In this document: one piece after another, positions 52,598 through 64,000 of the stretch
Position numbering within the stretch: position 1 is the stretch's first letter
Layout: each line of letters starts with the position of its first letter
DNA from: Platynereis dumerilii
Taxonomy: Eukaryota; Annelida; Polychaeta; Phyllodocida; Nereididae
Assembly: GCA_026936325.1 (NCBI GenBank)
Contig: JAPTHN010000001.1
Coordinates: 95,433,859 to 95,497,858, forward strand
DNA length: 64,000 nucleotides
Direction of reading: 5' to 3'
Made by a program: the position numbers and the translations under genes
The notes under the pieces: model-generated
Told to the model about the DNA's origin: nothing
The model's input: the letters and a program-made list of their open reading frames with translations, nothing else
Databases searched by the model: none

Positions 52598-52749
52598 AAC
52601 ATTAACTTTCTTTATTATTACTTAATTATGTCTGTGTCTGGAAGTTTTGACTTTGAGCTGTATTTAAGTTAATGTATTTTTCTACATGATTATATATACC
52701 CTATTTTATGTGTTGATCATGAGAAATTTTTATGGGTTCTTGATTTTTC

Positions 52750-52755
52750 AATAAA
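52750..52755 (+). terminator. Polyadenylation signal of the GST gene
   Basis: AATAAA, 153 bases past the stop codon, followed by a T/G-rich stretch. Confidence 0.6.
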
Positions 52756-53409
52756 CTTTATCATAAAAAAGCTAATTTGTCAGTCATTGATGGTGAAAAA
52801 TAAATGTGTATTGCAATGCACACATCATATTTTGAGTCAGTTTCTTGACTTTGGACCTTTTCAATATTATGGAATCAGAACTTCAGAATTTCCTTTAAGA
52901 AATAGATCTGTTAAAGGCAAACACTCGTCGAAATCCTACTTTTAATAAACTTATTTTCCCATGAAAGAATCAGGTGTTGCAGATGCATTCAGCTAACATT
53001 TCCCAAAATCATATTTCACCATAGTTTAGGAAAAATTTATGAAATTTGCATTTCAGCCCAATTTTGTGGACGTTCAGCATATTCAGTCAACTGTGCAGTG
53101 ACGTAGGGTAGGGTGGCCCTCCCCCTCCCTCCTCAGATTGAATGGACAATGAGAGAATTAGACACTTGCAATTTGACAACCAAAAATGACTGTGATATAC
53201 TGAATGGGGGGATTAATAAATACTGTTACAAAGGTGACAAAATGAATTGAGACAAACTGAAACTGAAAAATTTCAGAGGTGTTGCATGAACATTGCTGTC
53301 AATCACTTTGATTGGGTGGAGCTATTGAGTTTTAGGCAGTGGTCAAATTGCTCCATGTCTGACATGTCCAGATCGCATTTTGTGACTGAAATATTATTAA
53401 TTAACAGTC

Positions 53410-53410
<1 letters not shown>

Positions 53411-53505
<95 letters not shown>
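53411..53505. repeat. Pure GATA microsatellite
   Basis: About 24 uninterrupted GATA units, the purest in the window. Confidence 0.97.
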
Positions 53506-53859
53506 GTGAGCACATGCAGTTCTGGGCTGCACTCTTTAGAAGATACATGTGAATATATATAAGATATATAGATTGGTTGATTGTGTCCTGATGTTTTTTA
53601 TGATCATAAAGTGATTCAAATCTGACTTAGAAATTTGCGGTCTGAGCTTGTCAATTTTGGTCCAAGTCAGTCACTGTTCATATTAACATAGAGACACCCA
53701 ACCACGAGCCTTCTGATCATTCAATTGATAGACATGAACACTTCAGAGTAAGCAATTCCAGTCATGGTCTAGTGGTCACAGTGTACTCAGCATGTTGGAA
53801 ATTCATATTTATAAGCATTTCTGGACTCCTCCAATCACCTCATTCAAAAGAATATCATA

Positions 53860-55340
53860 AAAAACTTACTTGGAAAGAGCCTGGTGTTTGTAAGACATTG
53901 GGAAGTAATCCAATTTTCATGTTAAAATCCAAGCTTCAATGCAACTGACTAGAGCCTATGACCAAAGTCAGCTGAAAATGCAAATAATGATAGCTCCGCA
54001 CACATAAGGTCCAGGCACCAAAAAATGAGCAAAATGAATCTTCTATATTTTGAGTATATAAAAATGATATTACTTTAGTTTGTTTCTGCATTTAGATTGA
54101 CATTTATTTTGGTGACATTCGCAATTAAGAAAAATGTAGGAATAAGGAGAAGAAATTTTAAAGGTCACATGACCCCGCAGTCGGAGGATCCGGAGGGATC
54201 GAGGGATCATTAATTTAATTTGAATTTATTTAATCAAACATAAAAGTTACATTAGTGGAGTTAATTTCTGTACTTAAATTTATAGTTACTTTGGTGACAT
54301 TTGCTAAGAAAATTATTAATTTTTTTTTCCCTCATTAATGTTCACATAGTATGCAGTGCACATTACCGTGCTATTTTTGTAAAAGAGTGATGTGCAGATC
54401 TGCATGAGATGCACGGGCTCAGATATCAAGAAATAGACAAAGAGGTATGGCCGTATGAAGGCTTGTGATCAGATGGTAATTTCTAGATTTGGTTAGGCCT
54501 ATGAGGACATTAAACTAAAGCAAGGACGGCATACGCAGGATACTATACAGAGGAAACCTCCTGGTGAGTACTGAGTATGTAATTATTTTAGTTTAAGTTG
54601 GTGGCGCATTTTTGGTTCATGATCATCAATGTCTGTAAAACAAACTTTTGCCAATTATATGCTTTGATGGATGAGCTGCTTCAAATTTGGCCTCCACAGG
54701 TCGGCCCATTTCACTTCAGATAGCTGGTACAACCATAAATGCGACAAAGGAAAAATAAGTCACTCACAGGAAATATAACTTTATTGGCGTTGCAATCACT
54801 ATTGGAATTTATTATATATTACCGCAAAACAGAAAATATGTTGTCCCATAACAAGATATATTCACAAGTAGGCCAAAAGACATTTTCAGCATAAATCTGA
54901 ATATTTGAATTAGCAACATTCCAGCTAAATGTTGTGACATATATATTTCTATTTTAACTTAATCACAATTACTGATTCTTACTATACATCTCATACCAAT
55001 GAAAATTATGTATCTATGTTACTTTAAAAATACTTTTATGATTTCGAAAAAGCTGAAATAAATGCGGATTGCAGATAATGGAAAAATTTGCAAAAACTAT
55101 GATGCCATAAAACAATAGGCTGAGCAAGATACAATTTGAGCATTATTGACAGACCCATAATTATACTTTTTTGGATGTTTCCAATCATATAAATATACAG
55201 TCTTGGAATTAATAACTTATGTATTGTTGCATCCAATATGTGGAGTTCATCAGTATATCAGACTTTTCATCTCAGGTTGATTGATGAATATCAATATCAA
55301 AGGGCACTGTTGTCTAATGCAGCGATGTCACATCCCACTG
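53860..55340. other. Unassigned stretch
   Basis: No coding exon recognised. A short tRNA-like text (TCATGGTCTAGTGGTCACAG) precedes it at 53765 and may be an old SINE fragment. Confidence 0.4.
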
Positions 55341-55343
55341 CGC

Positions 55344-55772
55344 AGGGCTTTAGATTCTAGTCAAAAGTCGGAGTCGCGTGGAGCTGGAGGCTTTTTAATG
55401 TTGTTGCAGTCGGAGTTGGAGTCAAGATTTCCAGGTGGAGTCATGGTCGGATTTGAAAATTTGATAGGGGATTCATGACTCCTAATCCAATTAATATAAT
55501 TTACAAAAACTATTTTACAAAAACGTGAAAAACATACCATTTCTTACACAAAACTATTTCAGCAAGTGTTCATGTGCCAAATCCCGTGAAAACTTTGTAG
55601 AATTAATTTCTCACCCCTGTTAACCACATAATATTTGTGTGCAATAATAGCGATAAGCGGAGTGGGGAGTCGGAGTTGTAATTCAGGAGACCTAAGGAGT
55701 CGGAGTCACTTTTCTAATTTTACGCCAAAGGAGTCGGGAGTCGCTTCACTTATTACACATCTCCGAAGCCCT
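55344..55772. mobile_element. Element with AGGGCTT ends and GGAGTCGGAGT repeats
   Basis: AGGGCTTTAGA at the left and TCTCCGAAGCCCT at the right. Both arms contain repeats of GTCGGAGT/GGAGTCGGAG. Short, non-coding, MITE-like. Confidence 0.6.
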
Positions 55773-55779
55773 ATCACTG

Positions 55780-58700
55780 TATCCACTTTATGATCCATGG
55801 CGGCGTCATCCTGGAAATAACAATTATAAATATTTACTAATTTTGTACATGACACATCATCAGATTAAATTGCATGAATAATAAAAATTCACTTCTTGAA
55901 ATAACCAAGTTGTTTCAGTTAACAGAGTTTGTATATCTTTTAAAGTGTGTCTGTATTGTTATTAGTATAATCATATTTGAAAAAAAAAAGTGTATATTAA
56001 CATTTTAAATGTACCTGGTATCTATTTAAATCATTGGCAATGGTGTTTTAAATCTATTTCCACTGTAAACCTTCACATACTAGTACTATACTTCAGATTG
56101 AAGATTCAGGATCTGCTGATATAATGGAATTCATGTATTCAGACAAAATTCTAAAGTTGGTCTTCTTTTATCTACAATCTAATGAATCTGTATACAATTT
56201 ACATCATTCCGTAATATGAAACACACATGTGTGAAAATACGCTTATGGAACAATTTAGGCATGACTGACACAGTTAACATGTTTGGCTTCCCTTGGGAAA
56301 TTTTTATGCATAAAAATTATTCAGTTGAGTCGTAATGGTGCACTTGATCACATGGCGCCCCAAAGCCCACTATAAAATCAGTTTAACATTACGATGATGC
56401 AGATTTTCTAAACCTGAAATATATCTCATCCTAAACCGGTTGAGGTATATTAAAAAAAATCATAGATGTGCACTGTGCAGCTGATACTACTATAATTACA
56501 CAGTATAAAAGTTTAGGAATTAAAATAGACTAGATTTCCTTAATATTGCAATAATTTCATTTGTAGGAAATAATGGTGAACATGACAGAATGTGAAGCTG
56601 GTTGTTATATTCCAATAACTAAGTGAAGAAGAAAAGTTCTCTAATTTTGAGGCACGTTTCAAGGCATTTCCACCAGATGGCAGCACCAGATTGATTCAGA
56701 TGATTTCTGCTGGTGTTGAGAAAGAAGTTTTAAGATTGTGTTGTCTAAAATAGAATGATAAAAACTTTTCACAAAACAATGAACAGTAGATATGTGCCCT
56801 CTCAGTAGATTACAACATTAAAAGTTACAAAATTCATTTTAAAAAATCCATTAAAACTAGTTGTATATAAAAAAATATCCTTCTACAAAAATGACCACAG
56901 CAACTGTACGACAGACAACACTACAACACAGTGACGGAAAAACAAAATCTTCTTCATGGGCTCTTTGCTGGAGCAGTAGCAGCCCGAGATTCCAAATCTT
57001 TAAAGCTGAAATTGGCGGCTACTGGAGCCTTATTTTGGCAAAAAAGAGCTGGAGGACTGAAAGAGGGAACATGATCACGAATTTCACCACTGATCATTCG
57101 GTCAGCTGTAGCAGGGCAGAGCTTCCCCAGTTTGTTTTTAAGGGAGCTCAGCTCCCCCAACCTCCCCCGCCATTTCCATCACTGAGTGTCACCCAGGAAA
57201 TGATGACATATGTTCTGGAGTTTTGCACAAAAGATATATCAGATGGTCTAAATTGATACAAATTCAAATAAAGAATTAATGGAGAAAATTGCCACATTGG
57301 TAAAAAGGCAGATGTCACCTGTTTTTTAGGCATGGAAGCTGACTTGTGTGCTTCAAATCGTAAATTCGATGTGCCTTTTAGGGCGTTAATTTTTTACCTT
57401 GCCCCAGATCGGCCCGACTTTGAATTAATTAATTTAAATTGAGCTAAATTTGCCTGGTAATGGAATAAAGTACAGGTTTCAAATCTGTGGGAGATGCACA
57501 TATCTGTTGGCAGAAAAATGTCTATCTACGGAGTTTTGCTTTGAATTTCATTAGTATTTTAGTCATGAAAATTCATAAGGCTCAATAATATTTTTATATT
57601 GTGCACCTTTCTTGACCAAATTCTGGGATGGGCCAGCTAGGAGTGTTTTCTCAAAATTTCCCAAAAAGTATTTTTATGATCAGGTTGGATTTTCACACAT
57701 GTTTTCCAATATTTCTTGATTTTAACCTTGTCCGACCTATCAAAGGCTTTGAGCAAACTTTTAAACAAATAACCAAATGTTTACATGTGACTGTTGTAAT
57801 AATGTGGTAATTGCTTTGGTCCTTCAAATCAGGTATTTGAGGTAGTAGTAAAATAATATTTTACTTGCAGTTGCAGTTTTGGACCACTCTACAGTTTGAA
57901 TACATCACACGGGTTTCATGCCGTTTAACTTTACAGCTTTATAAGACTTAAGAGTACTTTCTTTTCTGATTTTGAAGCATGCAATAGTCATGTTATCAAA
58001 TTGTAAGCCATAATTGGCAATATACTCACATGTTTTTTTATCCCTTACCTATGTCAACTTGATGAGCATGTAGTCCATTGAGGTTGCTGAGTATGTATAT
58101 CTTCAGGCTTTATAAATGAAGCGCAGCCAAACCAAATTATGTATGTTGCATGGTCACATCTGCAAAAGCAATTTTCAAACTACACCACCAACAAAAACAA
58201 ACAATAGAGAAAAAAAATTGGTTGTGATGCTTTGAATGCTTCATAACAGCTTATTGAAATCTATCGTTCATTTAAAAGAATGAATCATTCTGTATGACAG
58301 GTTTAAAATTTTCAGAATTTGCTATCTTTTGTTCGCATGTTTTAATGATAGATACTTTTTTAAAATGTGTTGCTTTTTCTTAACATAAATGAGAACTTGT
58401 TTTATTAATGAGACTTAAGAAAATAGAATGATCCATTTAAGGAACAACAGAAACCATGCCGCAGCATCCATCATTATATTTGATGATGTCAAGAAGGTGT
58501 GCGCTTGTCAGAAAATGCCCCTTTCACAGTAGCCCTAAATTGCATTGCGCCTCTCTTCTCACAGAAAATCATGTTGTTGATAAATCCTGCTGGAATTAAA
58601 AGCATCACTGAATCATTTGCAAAACATGAATAATATTCAATATATGCTAGGGTTAATTTTCTACCAAACTTTACTACTAAAATGCCTGTCAATTACATGC

Positions 58701-59760
58701 TTTGATAAAAACATAAAAAAACATAAACTTCAGACATTTAAAAATATTTTGGATATAAACCGGTGGATGGAATCACTGTGATGAAACAGTTTTGTTCATG
58801 GGTTTTCTGATTTAAAGACCATTATTAAAATTATAAAACCTCAATGGGTATTACTTGTGTTTTCTGTACTTTATGAATGAACTTGGCATTGTCCAATATA
58901 ATTTTTTGTATAATAATATCGTACTGACAGTTGATCATGTTGATATACTCACTGAAATTGATCCATCCTGGCATTGTGCAGGCTAAATGTACAAATAATT
59001 CTCAAAATGTGTGTCTTTCAGCCAGTGCTATTGTTGCACCTGTTTGTAAATAAGATAGAAGACATGTGAAATAAATCTTAACAGTTTATCAATTAGAAGA
59101 CAAATGTTGTGCTCTTAATGGCAGGTTAGATTGTTGAATGTTGTTTGTGACAGCTACTGGTTAGTTGCATAGATCAACAAAACAGTTTGAAGCAGCTTAC
59201 ACAAGTGCAGAAATGTCAGCTGATTAGCAATAACTGTAAATTAAATATGCTCAATCATCCTGAGAAATAAAATTGAAAATTCAAGCATTTTTAATAGAAA
59301 TTTAGGCAGTTATATATACCTATGACAACAGGTTCACAAAAAAAATAAAAGCATGATTAAATTACAGCTTGCTGAAGGAATTTACTGTCCATTAAAATCT
59401 TTAAAAAATAAAGACAACAACCACTTACTGTAATATTGTTTTCCATAATTTCCCATAGCCTTTTCACCTTTCTCAACAATGTGGTTTATTTCCAGTGCTG
59501 GTTTGACATTATATATAGTAGGAATGCTGTGTCCACTGGTACTCTTGCACTTGACCAGCATGTTTTCAGTGCCTGACATGCTGGGATCAAATGATCCTCA
59601 GTCATGCTTGACGGGTGTGGCAGCACTGTAGCCAGTATGCAAATTTTGAAAGTGAAGCTTTTGTACAATTTTCAATAGTTGCTTAAAATTATCCTATGGC
59701 AATTTATAATTTGTTAAGCTATATTCAATATATGAAAAGGTAAAAATATGGAGGTTTAAA
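55780..59760. other. Unassigned region with one weak coding candidate
   Basis: Mostly A+T-rich unique-looking DNA. The only stretch with mixed composition is 56950-57200: a minus-strand frame of 68 codons (LKNKLGKLCPATADRM onwards) overlaps a plus-strand frame of 131 codons. Neither resembles a family I know and neither has clear splice borders. It could be a terminal exon or a piece of a repeat. Confidence 0.35.
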
Positions 59761-59764
59761 AAAA

Positions 59765-60025
59765 AGTTAATAAATACCAGCCAGACTTGCAGAAGCCCAG
59801 GACATCATCACGTTCAAGAACGAGCTGGCCAAATACACACTACCACCACAACTCACTTAGATGCTCTTGCTTTTAACTGTTTTTAACCTTTTACCTCCTA
59901 ACTATCTTTAGCCTTTTACTTTTCTTTTATCTACTTCTTTTATCTTGCATGCTCCCCCACAGAGTCATCAGATGTGATGTTGTGGGCGTATTATGATGAT
60001 GTATTATGATGATGAAATAATTTGC
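59765..60025 (+). mobile_element. 3' end of a LINE (non-LTR retrotransposon)
   Basis: 59777-59860 reads PARLAEAQDIITFKNELAKY then LPPQLT and a stop, the typical last residues of LINE ORF2 (…TFKNELAKYL). A short 3' UTR follows, ending in a TTATGATGATG microsatellite as in CR1/L2/Jockey-like elements. Strongly 5'-truncated, so dead. Confidence 0.65.
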
Positions 60026-60073
60026 CTTTTCCTGACCGACTTCCTGACCTGCTCACTGACTCCTGTTTTACAG

Positions 60074-62616
60074 GAAATGAAATTGGTCATAGGCTCCACC
60101 AAGTTGACGAAAATCACAAGAATAGTAAAATATTATGCAAAAGTGGGAGACTTTGAAGTATTTATGAAAGGCCCAGGTGTGCAAGGTAAGTTTTGTGAAC
60201 AGAATGCACTATTGCACATATTTGTTGACTGAATCTGGCGACTCTCAGCAATGGAATCGCATGCCCTTAAGTGTTTTTGTCTCATTCTTGATACATCCGC
60301 CCATGACTATTGCACATATTTGAAAACCATGCCACTACTGCAAGGGAAGCATTTTGTTGACTGAATCGGGCGACTCTCAGCAATGGAATCGCATGCCCTT
60401 AAGTGTTTTTGTCTCATTCTTGATACATCCGCCCATGCACCCAACATATCATTTTGGATGCACCAATGAAAGATTGAAATGAAGATCACAATTCATCACA
60501 GCTTTACATAATCAGGATTGTGTGAAGGTGTCATTTCTACAATATTTCACAGCTTTGCCTATCAGTTCCAAAGTTCATGGTTAGCCACATGTATTTGTTT
60601 ATTAAAAACCCAGTCTCATGTCACTGAAGCACTTGCTTTCCAAAAGAGGTCGCTTTTTACTGTGCCAAATTTATAGCCAAAATCGAAAACTAAAAGAATT
60701 TTTTTTAACGGGTTTATTTTGGACCAAATCTGCAAGGACTACTATAGTGTTTCTATAAATACAATTCTTAAAGCTCTCAACTGATTAAAAAAATGCACGA
60801 ATGTGGCCCTTTAAGGCTTACATATTTTGTACAGCGTAGTAGGTGTTCTGGTAGAAATAATTGCATTATATGATATTTTCACAGTAATTGTGAGGCAAAA
60901 CAATGAATAAGTTGAATTTTGAGCATAAGATCAATTATGATGCTGTATGTTATTCTCATGGTAGAATAACATCCACCAAAGTTTGTGGATGTGTTGTGAA
61001 CACATGAAATTAAGCATTCATGACAAAATTACTATAAAATACATGGTTGAATTTTTAGTTCATCTGGTTTTACTAGAACTGGTTTTTTCTTTAAATATGG
61101 CAAAATTTTATGCAGGTGTAGGAAATCACTGAACTTCTTCTTTTGAATGAAAATTGTGTCAAATGCTTTCCATAGATGTGGAATATTATGAAACAAATTA
61201 AATTTCATAATAAGAAAAACAATTCACTACTTTAATAATAGTACTTTATTCTTACATCAGAAATTAGCAATCACGCATCAAGCGAAACCCGATCAAGCAA
61301 CGTTAAAGTTGCGTATTTAATTGTAATTTTGTCATGAATGTTTAATTTGGTGTGTGCCCAACACATCCAGACACTTTGGTGAATATTACTATCATGTGAA
61401 TGACAATATAGGATCAGAACTGATCATATGCTTAAATTTCAACTATTTCAGTAGTATTTTGCCTCACAGCTATTATGTAACATCATTCCATTCAAAAACT
61501 TTTATCAGAATACCTCCAAATACATGCTAAATATAATTCCTGACATTTGGGTGAAGATTGAGCAAGTATTTGCTTTGTTATGATTGGTCAAAATTATAGC
61601 ACCAGATTGAAGCATGGCTGCTGAGTGAAAACTTACGGCCATGGCTGTAGTGACGTCACTGTCTATTGATGCTGAAAAGTATCCAACCATGCATGTGTGC
61701 TTTACAGATTAAAGAAACAATCCTATGACAAGCTGACACTTTATTTCTTCAGCATAGTACCCGTGATAATTATAATGGGTATAATGAGAGTAAGAATGGC
61801 AGAGAGAGAAGGAATTATTGCAGAGTTGCCAATGTGGCATGCGACTATGCCATGTGCAGGAAAAAGTTGTAAAGTTTCAAAATGTCAACTCGACGGCAGT
61901 GAGAAGAGAGTGAGGGGTGGGATTTGGTGGAAAGGGGAAGAGAAGGTTGAGAGGAGACATAGATGTGGCCACGGGCGCTTGAATCCACAGATTGGTGGTG
62001 CTGCATGCTGCTCAATGATCGTCACGCTACCTACAGTGTGTTATAACACTATATTGTTTCTTTAATCTGTAAAGAATAGTTGTGTTCTAACGCTGATTCT
62101 GAAATTCAAATACAATACTTGTGACACTAGCTTTAAGACAAAGCTAAAAATAACCTCAGAGAAGAAGGGAAGCAGGTGACAGATGGAATGCTAAAGAATT
62201 ACAACATTCAATCTGCCACCATCAATTCCACCTTGATAAACAACGCAGGCCAGAGTATAGACTTCCTTCCATTCCCACTTTCCTGAGATGCTCAAGTTAC
62301 ATATTGCTTGTAGAATCAATTAAGGAAGGGTTTCTGAGAGATGAGCCTCTACATTGCCGAGAGAAAATGTATATTTCATGATATTGCAATGATGAGGAAT
62401 TTTCGATTGGGAAATTAATTTACGTCTCATTCCATTAATTTCCAGCTACAGCCAGACAATGACTAGTTTGAGGACATCAGTGGTGTCACTACATGAGAGA
62501 TTTCCTTGCTTTTACACTGAAATGAGTGATCAATTTGGCATTGGGAGATATGTGACCTCTCTGGAGAGTACCTACTGTGATGCCTTCAACAAGTTTGCGC
62601 TTATCCGTGTACGTTT
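60074..62616 (+). CDS. Two probable exons of an unrecognised gene (partial)
   Basis: Exon 60074-60186: acceptor CTCCTGTTTTACAG, donor CAAG then GTAAGTTT; open in one frame only (EMKLVIGSTKLTKITRIVKY, then YAKVGDFEVFMKGPGVQG). Exon about 62452-62616: acceptor TTAATTTCCAG, donor ATCCGT then GTACGT (62611 region); frame YSQTMTSLRTSVVSLHERFP, then CFYTEMSDQFGIGRYV and STYCDAFNKFALIR. The first ends in phase 1 and the second begins in phase 2, so at least one exon lies between them, or they belong to different transcripts. No signal peptide or membrane segment. I do not recognise the family. The LINE tail ends 50 bases before the first exon. Confidence 0.5.
60222..60439. repeat. Recent tandem duplication, 132-bp step
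   Basis: An 84-base piece (TTGTTGACTGAATC through CATCCGCCCATG) occurs at 60222 and 60355 with a single mismatch; flanking CTATTGCACATATTT is also duplicated. It lies in the intron just after the first probable exon. Confidence 0.92.
60885..61475. mobile_element. TIR element with GTGAGGCAAAA arms, ~0.6 kb
   Basis: TAATTGTGAGGCAAAA at the left, TTTTGCCTCACAGCTATTA at the right. Arms of about 150-170 bases pair, e.g. GCATTCATGACAAAATTAC with GTAATTTTGTCATGAATG. Target duplication not resolved. Confidence 0.75.
61705..62069. mobile_element. MITE with CAGATTAAAGAAACAAT ends
   Basis: TTTACAGATTAAAGAAACAA at the left, TTGTTTCTTTAATCTGTAAA at the right, TA at the borders. A 122-codon frame inside (61697-62065) spans the element from end to end and is taken as chance. 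Confidence 0.85.
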
Positions 62617-62619
62617 TTA

Positions 62620-64000
62620 ATGTGATATCAAGTAATCACTTCTTTTTAACTGTCACGTTTAATGCACATATCTTTGTTTTTTGTACTTTTTGATCATTGG
62701 GTGTTTGTACAGCTTACGTGGCTAGCACAGAATACTTCAATGTAGCATACAATCACATAAAATTTAATTTTCTGCCAAATCATCAACAAAGCAATGTTGC
62801 CCCCTCATACAGTTTCTTTCCTGCATGCAGACTTGTTGCTACCCAATTTCTCTTCCTTTCATCCATCTTCCAGAATGACCTTTTGCAGTCCTGTGAAAGT
62901 AAATAAACCATCACCTTTGATGGCCATTTATATAAGCAAGCCTTGATGCCACAGACTGCCACAGAAAGGCACTGCCTGGACGACTTCCTTCCTGCAATGC
63001 CACAGGTCTTCCGGTCCCCATTTGTCACCCGAAGTAGACAAATAAAAACACAATCCTTTCCTGTTCATTGTTAAATTCAAAGCCAAAGTTTTTTTACCTG
63101 ACTCCAGCTGCAAAGATATATATTCATGAATTTCAGCCATTGTGCATTTGTGCAGTATGCCAAGGATTTGGCACAAATAATTCACAAATTATTATGAAAT
63201 TTATTTTTTTTCATCATCCTTGGACTGTGTGTATCTTCCACATTACCCAGGCCGATACATTTAGATCATGTTTTCAAAAATTGTGCTTCGCTGGCAAATA
63301 TGCATGTTTGTTATATATTGTTTATTTTAAAAAGGACCTTGAAAAAAATATCACTGTAAATATAAAGCAGCAGTCACCACAAAAACGACTATACCTGCCA
63401 CAAAACAATGGTAAAATGACAACTTTTTCTATTCATTATTATACATGTAACTGCCATTACAGCTAGTTTTACAAGTAGCGTATATTTAGAGATGTCAAGT
63501 AGCGTATATTTAGAGATGTCAGTCAAATAATCTGTGGCTCAGCCAAATAATTCAATCCCATGCATACGTGTACGGAATGGCTGTGACTATTTTGCCCTGA
63601 AATTTTAACATAGTGCGAATGTGACCAGGGCAGTGGATCTGACCTGATATTGGTCAGGATTTGCCCTGATGAGCCATCTGCCCTGATGCCAGGGGGGGGG
63701 GGAGCTGCAGCCCCCCCTCCCTTGACCCCCTGCGACATATGCCTATGAGCCCATGCATTTTTCTGGGCTCATGTGGACAGCTTGATGGATAAGGTGCAGA
63801 CCTACACATGTAGTTATCAGACTAATTTTGATCAAGCCAAGAAAGTGCTCTGTCTAGAAATGCAGATGTTTTTCTTGTGGATTGAAATGGTGAACCAATG
63901 AGGTTTAAGTCTGTCTTTTCACCATTGTTACAGTGAGTTTTTGTGAAAATTGTACATTTCTTTGTTGCATTTTCCTTTTCAAGAAACGTTGGTTGGAAGG
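62620..64000. other. Unassigned right end of the window
   Basis: No clear exon after 62616. Contains a 24-bp tandem pair (63474-63521) and a G11/C7 palindrome (63690-63720, GGGGGGAGCTGCAGCCCCCC). Confidence 0.45.
63474..63521. repeat. Two perfect tandem copies of a 24-bp unit
   Basis: AAGTAGCGTATATTTAGAGA and TGTC twice in a row. Confidence 0.9.

Noticed and set aside
56861-57256. 131-codon frame on the plus strand with a proline run
   Set aside because: Composition looks repeat-derived, the opposite strand is also open, and no splice or family evidence supports it.
61697-62065. 122-codon frame on the plus strand
   Set aside because: It coincides with a MITE from one terminal repeat to the other and has no family likeness.
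63523-63738. Frame with proline and glycine runs
   Set aside because: Caused by the G11/C7 palindrome near 63700.

Overview
The window is eukaryotic, A+T-rich nuclear DNA, almost certainly from an invertebrate animal. Every convincing gene is split by GT-AG introns, promoters carry TATA boxes, and most of the sequence is short inverted-repeat DNA transposons with TA target-site duplications. The gene content (secreted CAP proteins, an enolase-superfamily dehydratase/epimerase, a sigma-class GST) and the repeat style (tRNA-derived SINEs, 1 kb TIR elements, Helitron-like elements with internal tandem units) suggest a marine invertebrate, perhaps a deuterostome. The phylum is a guess.

Layout. 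117-9787 (minus): a CAP-superfamily gene, CAP-B, whose last exon lies beyond the left edge. 9.8-17.0 kb: intergenic DNA with a decayed mariner-type transposon and several TIR elements. 17065-26881 (plus): a complete seven-exon paralogue, CAP-A, arranged head to head with CAP-B and with the same intron phases. 27745-35280 (minus): a complete six-coding-exon enolase-superfamily gene with a probable upstream non-coding exon near 37.6 kb. 38.6-41.75 kb: a large satellite block made of six monomers of 211/214 bp flanked by arrays built on the palindrome CTGCAGAATTCTGCAG. 43.2-47.3 kb: more transposon remnants and a SINE. 48391-52597 (plus): a complete five-coding-exon sigma-class GST. 53-64 kb: mostly unassigned DNA, with a LINE 3' end, several MITEs and two probable exons of an unrecognised plus-strand gene (60074-62616).

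The four main genes were rebuilt by hand from splice sites, phase continuity and family motifs. CAP-A gives 211 residues, the enolase-superfamily protein 366 and the GST 211. No operons are expected and the genes have no obvious joint pathway. The CAP pair looks like a local duplication of a secreted protein; the GST and the dehydratase/epimerase are metabolic enzymes.

Most notable points: (1) both CAP paralogues lack all four residues of the canonical CAP cavity tetrad in the same way; (2) TIR elements repeatedly end within 25-100 bp of splice sites, and two exons are sandwiched between elements; (3) three families of about 1.0 kb TIR elements carry a palindrome resembling the RFX X-box; (4) a mariner-like element and its internally deleted derivative are both present, the latter with a clean later insertion; (5) a complex satellite block joins two unrelated repeat units. 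I did not see a wholly new gene system.
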